Shown: piece by piece, positions 24,301 to 37,676 of the stretch
Layout of the letters: the number at the start of each line of letters is the position of its first letter
Numbering within the stretch: position 1 is the stretch's first letter
DNA from: Burhinus oedicnemus
Taxonomy: Eukaryota > Chordata > Aves > Charadriiformes > Burhinidae
DNA length: 64,000 nt
NCBI GenBank assembly: GCA_008921705.1
Contig: VFFE01007488.1
Span: 1,550,970-1,614,969, forward strand
Direction of reading: 5' to 3'
Position numbers and translations under genes: made by a program
The notes under the pieces: generated by a model
What the model was told of the DNA's origin: nothing
The model's database searches: none
The model's input: the letters and a program-made list of their open reading frames with translations, nothing else

Positions 24301-27300
24301 ACAATGTCCAAGAATGACCAAAAATGGACAGTGCTGGCCAGATAGCCACCCTGCACAGAGGGAATTAGAGTTGAATTCAAGTATTTAGCTTTTTCCCCTT
24401 GTCCTGAGGTGTTTCTTGAGAAGATTCCTCAAGGGAATTTGAATAGATTTCTCTGAAGCTGACTGACTACAAACAGCAATGCTAATGTGCACAGGCAGGG
24501 CCAGGTCCAGCCACAGTGTCTGTAGATTTGCACATAGTTTAATCTTGGAACTGAATGAAGCCCGAAAGTTGTCAAACTTGTCTCCTTCGCCCTCCACAAA
24601 ACCTGTCCAGCAGGGCACAGAAGTGTCAAATCACTACCAGACTCTGCAGTACGGAGGGAAAAGCTGGAGCTATTAGAAAGTCATTAGAAAAATCTCCCAG
24701 TCCAACTCTGCAACCCTTTGGCAGACAGGACTGCAGCCATGCGTGAAGCCTGAGTCTCCAGAAAACAAGGGCCATCACTGTGTGGTGCTGTTTCAAGACA
24801 ACGTTGTTTTGCAGCTGGCGGCCAATTTCTAGGTTGCAAAAGCTTGATCTACTTTCTTATTCTCAGTCTACTTTCCTGTGACTTTTACTTACACATTTCT
24901 CTCCCCACCTCGTCAGCCTAAGACATACCCTGCTTCTGATGTATAAACACTTTGCTGCTAAGTAAATGACAATTTTCTGATATGTAGACCAATTAAACCA
25001 ATGGTGCAAGATAGCTGCCTTCTGGACATACAGGTATTTTTAACCCCTGAGTGACTGAGTATATTAAATAGTGCTTTTCGTCTACTTTTTTCCTTTCCTA
25101 TCCTTTAATCATCCTCATTTCTTTCTTGATAAACAGTGATGCTGAATAACACCATAGATCCTGTACTAGTAGGAGAAGCGCTACTAGTGGCGACACTTGA
25201 GTGACAAACACTGGTATGTTTATGCCAGACTTAAGCTTAGCTTAGGTATAAGAGATGTAAACTCCTTACTCTGAATCTGTCCAAGATGTGGTTTGCTGAA
25301 TCTTTTTAAGCAAGCTGGGCTTAAAAAAGGCTCCCAGTGCCTTGCTGAGTCAGCTGGACAGTACAGCCATACAGGGTAAAGTATCTTCTGTCCACAGCAA
25401 CATTGCACTTCTTTAAATTGTTAACATCTTCCCCTCCCTCACAGCCTACATGCTGGCTCTTGAATAATGATATTGCAAATAACACAGTCAAAATGGCAGG
25501 GGCTTTTTTCCCTCACATACTTTCAGTCACATATAGAATAAGACTTTTAAAAGCCTGTTTTTCCCTCCTAGAATTCAATCTGGCTGTTGTTGAATGTAAA
25601 CCTTCTCCCTGGGTCACCTTCAGTCTGGAACAGCATTTTTTGTCTCCATCTTGCTATGTATCCATCTATTTTCAAACCTTACTGGCAAAATTCTGCTCCT
25701 CCGCTCTTTAAATTTCATTTTGTAAAATAAGTTTTAGTAGGATACTGGTTATATGAAAGATACTACAGGTTGGTTCCACCTCCCCTAATGTAAGCTATCA
25801 AAAAATTGCTTGTCTATTCCAAGTTAGCTGTACAGGTTCCTTCTGTAGCCAGTGGAGAGATAATTAATTTTGCCCATTCTAGATAAGTATTAGAGGACAA
25901 ACTGCAAGTTATATATGGGCTGGTTAATACTGTGAAGAAGTCTGCTCCCTCTGACTTAATTGTATAACCAAGGTCCCAATACACCTCAAAGTCAGTCTAG
26001 ATCTAAATTCTGACAGGCCACCTGGTTTCTCAGTGCACTAGCAATCTTGCGTTGTGCTAAGGAAGTTTTATTTAACGCCAGACTCAGCCAGCCTTTCTTA
26101 TGTGGAATAAGCAATTTATTTTTCCCCTATTTGCTATTTTTCATGCATCCCTGAAAAGAGGAGCTGCTGGATTTTGTAAGTGCTTCAGCAAACAGTTGTC
26201 TAAAGTCCTGTAAGAGTGGCACCACAGTTCAAGTGATAGCAAAAAGGCGAGCACTTGATTGATCCTCGAAAGTGTTACTAGCACTCGCTTCCCTGCCTAC
26301 CTCCTTTTGCATCACTCACTGTCACATATTTTTAGAGCAGAGCAGTTTTGCTCCTCCAGCCCCATTGCGCGCCTTCTCTTTGCTGCACCGAGCTATTTGC
26401 CAGAGGTGGGAATTGTCGAGAAAAAAAGTTTGCCAGATCTTCACTTCTTTGTCCTGTGATCACTCACTCCCTGAAAACAAAAAGCTGCACCACATAGAAG
26501 TTTAGTTTAGCTGTTAGGCAAGCATAAAAACCCACAAATCTGCAAAATGTTGCTCCAATCAGACCCTCAGAGACTGAAACTCTTTCAAGCCTGGACAAAC
26601 ACAAAGCTGTTGACTCCTGTTTGAAGCCGGACCAGTTTGTCATGATCTTGTACTGGTGGCACCTTTGGTGTGGGTGTGCCTGTGCATGAGTCGAGGCTGC
26701 TGGGCTGGAGGGGGCGAGCCCTGGAGGGAGCTACTAAATGTCTCACAGCATCAGAAAGGCAGATAGAAAGGGGAGAGGGAGAATGATGCAAGTCCTCTGA
26801 AGTGTTTGTTTTGCCTCAGATCTCGTATTTAATGTTTATATTCCTCTCCAATGAGGCAGATAACTGTCCAGTGAGCAAAGGAAACTAAGTAAAGTTTTTT
26901 TCCTACCTTTTGTATTAAACCCAGTCCCCCAAAGTATCTGTTATAGCAGTTTTTATTTTGGATTTTCATTTTCTTCTAGTCTTTTTCTCCTATGAAATCC
27001 TCCATGAGAAGCAGCACTTTTTCTCCCCTTCAGATTTGGCTGCACCCCAGAGGTGCATTTTCTGAAAAATATTTCTAGCTATGGTAAGTTATTGGAGAAA
27101 ATGAATAAGGACAGAAAAAGATCAGGAATAAATTCTGCTTTGAGGAAGCAGATTTTGCCAGGTATTCCTTATTTTTAAATACTTCCAAAACACAGAAATT
27201 CTAGTAAGCTGCTTCTTCATATAAAGAAAAATAAATTGCCATACATTGTAAAGCAGTTGAATTAGTTCATAAACTGTGTACACTGTGTGTGGTTACTCAG

Positions 27301-30300
27301 TTACGAGCCATGAGATACAATCAATAATTCTGCCTTATCATTGTACCATAATAATATTGCCTAGGCATAAATGGCTAACAAAATCCACATCTGTTATGAA
27401 CTACTGCCTCAGTTTTTCTATTGCAACTCCTCACAAGCTACTTTTTTATGTGTGTCAAGTCTCATCTGTGGGGGAAGAATAATTTAGAGGATCAGTAATG
27501 GGATGGGGAACATTTCACCTCCAGGTCACTTGTTTGAATCTAACCCTGAACCAGTAGTGATTGAAAATCATTGCCATCTGATTGCTTTCTTTTGCTGGCC
27601 TAATGGACATGAACCATTGGTCCTAGTCTAGAGCATAAAGGACGTGTGTCCACATCAAAAATCTTCCTTCGGATTGTAGTTAGCCTCTTTACACTCCCAG
27701 CAGAGAGAGGACCAGTGTGGAATGGGCAATAGTGAATGAATTGCATTACCCCCATGACCCAGAGGTAGCCTTTTCACATAAATGAGATATTTTGGTAGAG
27801 TAATGGAGAAACTTCTATTGCCTGCATGATACTCCGCACAGAGATAGCCTCCAAGTCAGCTGATGCCACACATTTTTTGAGAGCTAAAGTTTCCAAGAGT
27901 GTTGAAGTATTTTGGGAGTAACTCTCTAACCTGCATTACCCATCAAGAAAACCTTTTAGCAAAGATTTAAGGATCATGAAAAAAATTAGAAAGTGTGTGT
28001 GAGGAGCGAAGGGGAGTGGGAGAAAACAAAGGCAGAGGTGATGGTCACACAGAAACAAAAAATAACTGAAGCCATGACTTTATTGGCCAAGAATTTGTAA
28101 CTTGGCTAATGTACTACATACCACAAATTGTCCAGCAAAACCAGCCCTTTTATGATGGGTTTTTAGTGATGAATCTCAGCTTCTCTAACTGATGCAGTTT
28201 AACTATGATCCTCCCCTTGGCTTCCCTTCTCTTACTTCTTTTGGATTGAACTACATGTTTGCTTGTTAGACACTGTCTGTAACTCAAGAGGAATGTACCT
28301 GGAGAAGAGGGTCCATATTTACACCAGAGGGTGGAACTGCTCTTTTTAGAAGATGCTATATAGCTGTTTGGGATCTATGGGGTTGTTCTGGGAATAAACC
28401 ATCTTCTTTACTGTTACTTGAGCTAGTTAATAGTGGATCACAAGGGGCATATGAGCACAACTGAATGCAAACGATGCCACCTTTCCTCTGTCTTGTCAGG
28501 CATGAGGCACCTCAAGTCCAGAAGCCACAAAGCTGCATTTCTCAGTGCTGCCACAACTCATCTCTAGTTCTCCTTTTACAGGCCTGTTTGTTTTCTCAGG
28601 ACAGTAGATCAATCAGACAGTGTGAGGAATACTCATTATTTTATTCCACAGGACCAGAGGAAGAAAAAGCACATTAACTCTTTGAAGCACAAGTGGGAGA
28701 ACAGTGGATTCATTATTACTCTAACTATAAAGCCCTGCCTTAATCACAGAGCTTTTCTTAATTCTTTGTCTGATCTACTTGGGTAAAATCCTTTTTGAAT
28801 TAATATGAGTAATGATAAAGCTAAAAGCTAAGGTAAGACTTCAAGATTTGGCCTCATCTGATTTTGGGTGTTTTGGGTTTTTCTTTGTTTGTTTTGTAAT
28901 GTAGGTCCTCTCATTTCAGTACAAAGGAGTGTTCAATACCAATTCAGGAGAAAAAAAACAATGAAAAAATAGGACTGTGCTGCTGCCTTCCAGGAGCCAG
29001 TAAGAATAATGTCTTAGATTATAAGAAAGGGCAGTAGCAATATCACCAGTGCAAAGAACAAGAAGCAACTTCTGGCTGCTTTATCACTGACTTTTTTTTT
29101 TTTGCCAATTTAAGATCAAGATCTTAGAAAGAATTACATTCTGTCTTAGGAGGAACTGACAGAAACACATTTTCAATTACCAGTGGGTGACAACAGAACA
29201 ACAATGTTGGTACTTTTTTAAACAAGGTTATTTCTTGGTTTACAGAGGTGACTATTTATAAATGACTGAACAAGATTCTCTTACAAATGATCTTATATTT
29301 AAAAAAAAAAATACCCTCATTGTGGGAATGGAGAGGTTCAATTTATGTCACACACTCTGTTTTAAAGGGCAAAGGGTCTTTGTGCACAGAAAAGTTGAAG
29401 TAGAAATATTTTTAATTGATCAGTTCTTTAAATAAAATCTGCCCGTGTGATGGGGTCTCTTCTGCCAGCCCTTTGCATGCACACAATCTTGCCAGACTTA
29501 GTGACTCCTGTCAGGGTTCTGTCCTGTGCAAACAGGGCCTTAAAAAAGAGTGTGGTACGGTCTATAAATCACCACATCTTTGAAGGAAGAACAATGCTTT
29601 ACTGTGCAGCCACACCAACCAGCAGGGACACATGAACCCGCTTACAGATAAAGAGATTAGTGTGGTATCATTAAGGAGAATAGAGAAATTTTGCAGTTTT
29701 TCAGTGCACTGAAATGTATGCTTTTAGTGAGCTAAGCAGGAGGAAAGAAAGGTAGAGGTCTTGTTTCTATGTGATTATATGAAGAAAGAAGTGTTGCCAA
29801 ACTGTTCCTTCTTAAGTATTTATCTGATTTGAGCTTTGTCAATATAAAAAAACTGAATTGTATAATAATATGACCTGGAACAAGCACCATTTTGATGACT
29901 AAGCACAGTTCAACAGTGCTAGAAAGGAATACATTACACAGATGCACATGAATCAGAAAATGATCCAAGTGCAAGGCAGCATGAGTCCCACCTAATGGGG
30001 CACTTTGTGAGGTTGTAAAACAAATGATAGATAAATTACACCAGAGTAACAGCCTTTGGTATGTAAAGGAGTCACATAAACATGGCAGGCAGCATGGTAC
30101 CTGAGAGCTGGAAGCTGGGTAGCAGTAAAGCAGCAAACAAGAGTCTGTGACAGATGCATCCTGTTTTGACTTATGTTGATACAGTCCCAAACCTGGCTGG
30201 TATCAATACTGCAGATGCATCCATTTATGTTAGGATGATCGCCTTGACAAATGCTAGTCATTTCTGGTACTGGCTTAGCGTGTTTTTACAAATCTGGCAG

Positions 30301-32773
30301 TGTCATGGTCATGCATGCATGCACGGAAGTCCAAAATGGAAGGAATGACAGACCTGTTGAAATCTCTGGGCAATGACAGAAGGTTGGAAGGAATGATCTG
30401 ATTCTGCCATTGAACACCCAGCCTGGGAGATCAGGTGTGATAAAGGACTTGGTGTTGACGGAGGACTTTAAATACTCAAGCGTCTTTTGGAAAACTGGTA
30501 TGGTGACAAACAGCCTGTCAAGCAGATCCTACCCTACCTTCAAAGAATTTATCAGCAGTTCATTGCAGAAAGGCAGCTTGTGTGAGAACAGTTGTGAAAT
30601 AACAGAGGGCACAATTTTTAGGAATAAAAAGTGAGAGAAAGCAGAATAAACCTGAAAGACTACAAAAACCCATGACCTCAGGGAAAAATTGAAGCAGGGG
30701 TTCAAATAATCTAGAAAAAAGGGGTGTCCCTGGGGACAGACAGCTTGACATGTGCAAAAGACCTTGTCGTGAAGAAGAATAAGCAGTGCTTCATATTCTC
30801 TCTGAGTAGGGCAGCAGGAGATCAGTTTAAGTTGCACAAAGATTAAAATTATGAAAAGATTAAAATATAGGGGGGAAATTGTATTTATGAAGACAGTTAG
30901 GGCCTCGAATGGATTGCTTATGGAGGGTGTGGAATTTCCATCTTGGGGTGGCTTCCAAGGACAGGTGAGATAAAGCATCATGAACAGTTTAAGTACAGCT
31001 GATCTTGTGTGGGAGGCACAGAGTAGCCAAGGCTCTCTCTATGATGAGGGAATTCACTTAGTCTTCTTCTAAGAAGAAAGCTGAAATTTGAGAATAAGGC
31101 TGAAATGCTAGCCTTCATGGAAAAAAAAATTATTGACATTAAGAATTTTTTTCTTTCAAAAAGTCTCCCAACTTCCTCACTGTTCAGGTTGAAAATGTTA
31201 CCTATACAAAATTGTCCAACCTTTTATTTTTCTTTGGGATTCCATTAACTTAACTAGTTCAAAGCCATCTAATTTGGGTTAAATAGCTTTCCCATATAAA
31301 CAGTTTTTGCTTCAAAGCTTTTTGACACACCTATGGTATTTTAGGCTTTTCCCAAATAATTCTTTTTCTTTTCTGTCTTGTTCTTTCTTGTCCAACAGCT
31401 ATGTTATGAATTGGCCTAGCAAAACAAGTCTGGTAGTTTGGCTGCTTACAAGTAGTCACTGCTCTTTTGGCAAGGGCGGAACACTTTTACGTTTTGGTAA
31501 CAAAGTGCTTTTTCTTCACTGAATCTGAGAAATTTAAAGAAACTGAAACTTAGACTTTTCTTAATAAGAATAACAGTTAACATTTAAAATCTAAATGGAT
31601 ATAATGCACTATAACCGGTCTGGAGAGGTTGTCTTTTAAAGCACCTGGTTTGGGGAAAACAGACCTTGCAATCGTCAGAAACAGGAAGAATGTTAAATAA
31701 AATATATGACCCCATAGTTTCCCTTCTTTATGAACAAACATGCATAATCCCAGAAAGAATAAAAGCTCAAATTTGCTACACGGCAGTCCCAGGGCTCATT
31801 CTACGGCTGGACTATGTTTGCTACCCAGAATACTCCACCTCCCAAATCTCAGATTAAATAGAAATTACCAGCAGTGGAAGGAAATATCAATTAAAATCCA
31901 TGACCTTAATACTGTCAGCAGACAAATCTGTGCTAATTATGCTTGTCTTAATTTTGCAGCAAGATCTATTCCAAAAGGGCTGAGATGTTTCATTTTCCTC
32001 TGGATTGATCATTTTCACCTCAGTTTATAGAGAATGCTGGTTTATCTGTGGACATAATGTTGAAAGCAATATATGTATACCTCCCCACCAGCCTCTGTGC
32101 TTTCTGTTGAGCTTGAGGAGTCAGAAAACACTTTTGCTGGCATCTGCAATGGTCCGAGACTCCTTCTTTAAAGCAAAAATTATATATTTGCAGTAGGAGG
32201 ACTGGTTCAGATAATCACTGGTCCAAAGACCTGGACTAGTACTTAGCTGGAAATACCGGAAGATTATTTTTTTCCAGTGCTGTTTCCATAATCTTGTTTC
32301 TAGGCCAAGATGGAAAAAGGCACACAAGAAATACTATAAAGTAAGGCAGAAGAGTCTAGGGGAGAGAATGGGCTATGTGCATATTTTATGAAAGACTTTA
32401 TTTCTGGCTTAGTTTTATACAATAGTGAAATATTTTGTCTGAATAGAGTTAGTTCTCTCTTTTTCAAAATGTTGGACAGTCCCACAAAATCTGTTGCCAG
32501 TAACTTGTTGTAGATAATGCCCTGTGGCTAAATGTTTTCGGTAATATTTATTCAATATCTTTTACTATAAGGAAGCTAAACATCTGTCTACAGCATATTT
32601 TTGTAAACCAGTTTGCTAGAATGGCTAGTGAGTTTTGTGGTGTTTGGCGGGGTTTTTTGTTTGTTTTTTTGGTTTTCCTGTGGAGAAAGCAGACTAAATC
32701 AGAATAACCACTGGAGGCATCATGGCACCTTGGCTACCTTTCAATCAGATGATATAGTACATTATTTACATGC
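18306..32773. other. Unique non-coding DNA, no gene recognised
   Basis: Over 14 kb without a recognisable exon, RNA gene or transposon. Open frames reach 150-152 codons on the minus strand (29732-30190 and 30529-30981), but neither shows a domain, and both sit among overlapping frames on both strands. The main landmark is the polypyrimidine tract at 21148-21291. T-rich patches occur near 28861-28900 and 32651-32676. Confidence 0.55.
21148..21291. repeat. Polypyrimidine (CCTT/CCCT)n tract, 144 bp
   Basis: The plus strand is almost pure C and T for about 144 bases, built of CCTT, CCCT and CTTT units with very few purines. Near its end, five CCC runs are separated by single T (21267-21285), so the minus strand carries five GGG runs with one-base loops. 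Mirror-like homopyrimidine tracts of this kind can form triplexes, and the GGG runs can form a G-quadruplex. A minus-strand open frame of Lys, Glu, Gly and Arg residues at 21072-21263 is an artefact of this tract. Confidence 0.92.
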
Positions 32774-32940
32774 TGTGGTGGGTTGGCCTTGGCCGTCTGC
32801 CAGACACCCACCCAGCCACTCTCCTCAACAAGATAGGGGAGAAAATGATGGAAAAGCTCCGGGGCTGAGATAAAGACAGGGAGCTCACTTACCAATAACC
32901 ATTATGGGCAAACCAGACTTGACTTGTGGAAAGTATCAGT
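32774..32940. mobile_element. LTR fragment of an avian endogenous retrovirus
   Basis: The sequence begins TGTGGTGGGTTGGCCTTGG and continues with CCACCCAGCCACTC, a GAGATAAAGACAGGGAG block and CAAACCAGACTTGACTTG. I recognise this order from an abundant avian ERV-L-like LTR family. Only the first 165 or so bases are recognisable; the rest of the LTR is missing or unrecognisable and the sequence passes into an inverted repeat. No internal retroviral coding sequence adjoins it. Sense orientation is left open. Family assignment is from memory and would need a repeat-library match. Confidence 0.7.
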
Positions 32941-33061
32941 GTATGTTTATTGGGTGTAGGTGGCCAAGTGTTGGCAATGGGGAACTGTATCTGGCATGGT
33001 GCATTCCCCCCAGCCCCAGCTTCCAACACTTGGCCACCTGCATCCAAAACACATGTACTGA
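32936..33061. repeat. Imperfect inverted repeat (39-bp arms, 48-bp spacer)
   Basis: The arm at 32936-32974 is complementary to the arm at 33023-33061. The inner 16 bases (GGTGGCCAAGTGTTGG against CCAACACTTGGCCACC) pair perfectly; the outer 23 pair at 17 positions, giving 33 of 39 in all. The 48-bp spacer is G-rich then C-rich. A transcript from either strand could fold into a long hairpin. The left arm begins at or just inside the end of the recognisable LTR fragment, so the structure may have arisen by an inverted duplication of LTR-linked sequence. Confidence 0.85.
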
Positions 33062-36000
33062 CAAAGTATCCCCCTAGTAGAGAAATTGGAAGTGTCTTTA
33101 CATTGAAGACCCTTGAGCTCCCATTACCTTAGCATGGGGAGTCTCATGTGACTAAGTATAGGACATCATTGATAACACAGGGACAGCTTTCAAATGCAGA
33201 AAACTAAGCAGCTAAGTCCATATTTTAGCCTTTGAACTGACCGGCAAATAATTTTTAATCAGCGCTCTACCAGCTAGGACCTGAACTGAGTTCGTAAACA
33301 CTGGTGTAGCATTTGCAGTATTGTGGTATCTATGACCTCTGAGAGTTTGTGATTTTCCTGAATTTCACTAGAACACTAAATTAGTCACTGCTCCATTTAC
33401 AGGTGAGCCCACACTGGGCACTAGGGACCATCCTCAGAGAAGATGGCGTTGCAAGCCTGTGTGAGGATGGCCGGCAGCAGGTTGTCCTCATGAACGCAAG
33501 GGAGGGAAGGCTGCAGTGACAGTGTGACAGCCACACCACATCGGATGATGGCTATGATACAGGACTTGATGTTTCCTGAGCTCACACCCAAGGAGTGGTA
33601 AACCCACTTTTGGTCAGCATGATGCTGCTTTATTTAATTTACTCTCTTGGAGTGTATGAGTTTTTCTTCTTTTTTTAATTCGCCACTGAACTATGCATGA
33701 AAATACGATGGTGAGATGCACCAAATGAGCAATGACAAAAGGTCAGTTAACAGGTTAACTGTGGCTGTCCTGCGCCAACAAGTACAACACAGGGCAGGCA
33801 TAGAAGATGGGGGAGATACAGAGAAATGACCAGGCTGGCTGGTTGCATACAGCTATGAAAAATTGAAATATACTATTTAAGTGAAATCAAGGCTTCTTTG
33901 CATGTTGTTCCTTTAGGCATCACTTCATATGATTTCCTTCAGCAGCTCAACTGGCCTAAATATCTCCTTCAAACTTTCTGTAACTCCAAACCTTCAGTCT
34001 GAAGTTTCCACCAGTGCAACGTGGCCACTAAATCAGACCTTATTTTCTCCACATGTTGAGTATCTGTCATTCTTAATTAAACAAACAGGAGTTGAGGTTG
34101 TGGAAAAGCATGCACTTTTAAAGGTGGCCTGCAGTGGGATGGAAAACGGGAATTTTGCCTTTTTTGCTTTTCATGGTGTGAAAGAAAGACTAGAAAACTT
34201 TCTCTTTTTGAATCTGGGTTTGGGTTTGTTTGTTGGGTTTTTTTTGTTTTTTTTTAATTCAAGTGATGTGCTTAGAAAGATCAGGAATATAAAATCATGC
34301 ATTTCCTGATTTTGCTAGGGAACCTTCGGAGGCTTCATCTCCACATATTATTTATTTGCATTGAGGTATGGCTGAGCAGGGATCAGTGCTGCACTGTGCA
34401 TATGTGATTTGTACAGCATCTGGCACAATCTTTATTTGCTCTTAAAAGCTCTGTGGGTTTTAAAATTTAAACAAAGGAATGTTTTCTCATAAGGTTTTTT
34501 AGGTAGAGCTGTTGAATCAGTGTGTTTGATTTAAGAAGAGGGAACAAAATTCCTTTGCTATTTCATCAGTGTGGGCAGAAAATGTTTTGGCTTGGCCTCA
34601 CATGATGTTTGTTAACCTGGGAAACATTCAGTGTATCATTGTTTGCATTTAAAATATGCTTTGTATAAATGTTTTTAGAACTGTGAACATAATAGACTTT
34701 CAAATATTTGGTATACATTAGTGAGTTTTCTCTATAGAAGGTGCTGGTCATCAATGGAAAAGATACTTTCTTTTTCTTTAACCTCAGTATTTTGGACAAT
34801 ATGTTTAGACAGGTTAGAATGTTTCAATCAACCAATTTCCATTACTTTTTTGATTTTTGGTGCCACAAGATTGATTTTTCTCCTGGTTTTAAGTCTTCTT
34901 AGGAAAAAAACCAAACCAAACCAAACTATTACAAGAAATTTGAATTGCAACTCTAAATTCTAGAAATAAAAAATAAAGGCCCTCCAAAAAATATATGAAT
35001 TAAAAAAAATAGCACATATTCAGGGATCTTTATGAGATATATATAATAAAGAAACAAATACAGATGCAGCTCGATTTTGTTTCCATTTGTATGGTACCTC
35101 TGAAAGAAATTTAACTTGATTGTTTAAGTAGAAATCTGTCCTTTGGAGCTCCCTCTGTTTTCCCTTTCACTCTCCTGGTATTTCTGGCTACTCTGAAAGC
35201 CTTAATTGTGCAGAGACAAGCTATCTCTTTCAGCTGAGTCAGAGGCACCTATAAAATCGGAGCTGTTTGAATCAGATGGGGAAAATGTAAACAGATTCAA
35301 TCATGCATGAAAGCTTTTTCAAAGTACGCAAATATAGAATATAATTTGAGAGTTCCAGAAGTGCAAAAACTTGTATTGCTTGTATGGTAAGATCAGGGTT
35401 AATAAAAGGGGAGCTGAAGCAGAAAGCTAGCTTCCACAGAACCGAGGAGCAGAGCATGAAGGTTTTTCCACTGAACAAGGATTAACCAAGCATCTATGAC
35501 AGTTTAAAAAGACACTACATGCAAGGAAGTGTTAGTATCTTTTCATCTGTAAGGAAAAGATGATCCACAAAATCACTAAGGCAACTTCCCTGGCCCTGTG
35601 TGCACAGCTGGTATTGATTTCACAGGAAAACAAAAGCAGAGAAGAAAAGGCAGAACCAACTTTTATAGATAAATATATGGGGTGATGTTTTCCTTTCCCT
35701 CAGGTTTAAGAATCTAGTGGATGGGTGTACTGGATTATTTTGTACTATATGATATTTTAAACAGTAGCCGGGACCTTTAAAACTGATTAGTGCAGCATAG
35801 TGTTCATCTTGCAATGTTGTCCTTTATCTAGCAGACTGGAAGCCTTTGCTGAACTGAGTTATTTCACTTTTCTTTTTCCTTTGGTTATGGACCACATGTA
35901 ATTGTAATGAGAGTTAATCCTGGTAGCTGTAGTGTTAGAATGGTGTGTTGAAGTTTTAAACCACAACTTTTTTTGTATGCAGCTAATATGCTTCCTACTT

Positions 36001-37676
36001 ATACTGTCAATCCTGATACTTCATTCCTGTAAGCATATGTTCTGTAATTTCTTTTTAATCGGCATTTGAGTTGCAAACAGTCTGCCTAAATTGTCAGGGG
36101 TTCTTTAGATATTGTGCGAGGATATAAAGATCTCTTTATCTCTAACTTCTCAATTTGTTTTGGATGCTTTTATCTTAAAGATGTAGGACAAATGCATATT
36201 TTGTTAAAAAAGTTCAGTCTCAATTTTTGTATAACCTGTGTTTAAAGAACATTACAGCTTTTCACATATCTTTTTGCTTTAAAAAACAGACAGCAGGAAA
36301 ACCTACACTTTTTAGCATTAGATTAGGAGTTGTGGCACTCGGTTTCGTTAGGTACAACTAAACCTCTGACTAACAATGGGTTTTAACATTCTGTGTGTGA
36401 TCTACATAAAACACCAGTAAAATCTGCAGAAACATCTTTACACTGAGAAGAAAAAAAAAAAAGCTTTACTAAAAAAATAATACATAGTGAGTTGATAACT
36501 ACAGGATTTTTGATTTTCAAGAGGAAAAGTAAATATGAATAGGGAAATTGGCTCTTCCAAGATCTCCTCTTTGTATGAAAGGGAGCAATATTAGAGAAGT
36601 TAAGGGTAACTTGTTTCACATTCACACAGATGTGAAGCAGCTAATTCAAGGTACACCACAGTGAAACACACTGATCATTAGAGAAATGCATGGATTTTGA
36701 AAGGAACCATGACAATGAAAACCTTCTGTTGCATTCAACAATGCCCAGAAAAGCCCAGCTCTGGAGGCACTGAGGCAAGAAACTGCACAGCAGTCCGAGG
36801 AGACAGGGTGAACACGAGACAGATGCTAGGGGTGCTGTAGGATTGCACTCCCCTGCCTGCACACTCTTCTGGTGAGCTGTCTTTCCCAGGTTGTAATCAA
36901 GAACTTACCCTTGCCTTGCTGGAAGTAACATGCTTTTTCTGTTTTTAACCATGTTTATTTTTAACAAATTAATTCAATAGACCTGACAAATTGGCAAGCT
37001 TTTTAATTTCCCCAGAGTTAAGGGGTTTGCATAAGGCGGTGTTGTAGACAAAGACTTACTTTTCGAGATCCAGGCAAACTTAGGGGTCCCCGTCTGCTAG
37101 AAGGGGTGTGAGAGCTGTTGCCATCAGCTGTCAGGATGTAAGGGACAAATATGCCCTGTCAGTTGTTCCCTTGTGTCCTTGGAAAGGAGGCCTGCAGTGA
37201 TGGGAGATCCTGTGGCTTCAGGACCCACATATTTTTGTTCAGATAGCCTACTTAAACAGGAACACTTAAAAGTAATGGTGGCAGTTTGAATTTTCCTTCA
37301 GCTCTGGTGCCTTTTGGCATATCACTGAAGTTGTAAAGGTGATCGTTGTTTAAGGATGTCTGATCCTCTTCTGCACTCAGGTTTTCTCCAACAGAGCTCA
37401 TTGAAAGTCAACATACTTTTTTCCAGAAAACCCTAAGTTGTATTCATTCGTGGAACAAAAACATAGAACTGGTATAAATTTCTTCAGCAAAGGAGATTGG
37501 AGAAGTTAATCAGAAATGTGTCTCTTGCATTTTTTATGAAGCAGAATTGTGCCTTATCGGTCCATTCTGAGGCAACTGGCTCTGCCTTGGTCTGTCCAGC
37601 ACATGTCAACTTTCTAGAGGAAAGGAAAGCATCCCTGTGGTGGGCAACACATGAAATGAGCCAGTGGGTGTGAAAG
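33062..37676. other. Unique non-coding DNA between two LTR remnants
   Basis: No gene is recognised. The longest frame is 126 codons (33929-34309, plus); it ends in low-complexity sequence and shows no domain. A T-rich (GTTT) tract lies at 34216-34257 and a short (CCAAA)n run at about 34904-34926. There is no retroviral gag, pol or env similarity between the LTR fragment and the solo LTR, so the two are separate insertions rather than the ends of one provirus. Confidence 0.55.
34216..34257. repeat. T-rich (GGGTTT/GTTT) low-complexity tract
   Basis: GGGTTT and GTTT units followed by long T runs. This is a low-complexity stretch with no adjoining retrocopy body. Confidence 0.75.

Noticed and set aside
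25165..25188. ACTAGTAG / CTACTAGT inverted repeat with 8-bp loop
   Set aside because: Eight-base perfect arms with a short loop are expected by chance in 64 kb.
29732..30190. 152-codon minus-strand open frame
   Set aside because: Cys- and Leu-rich translation without a recognisable domain or exon context; other frames overlap it. A chance frame is more likely.
30529..30981. 150-codon minus-strand open frame
   Set aside because: Hydrophobic, Phe/Leu-rich translation of A/G-rich sequence on the other strand; no domain recognised and no sign of conservation available.
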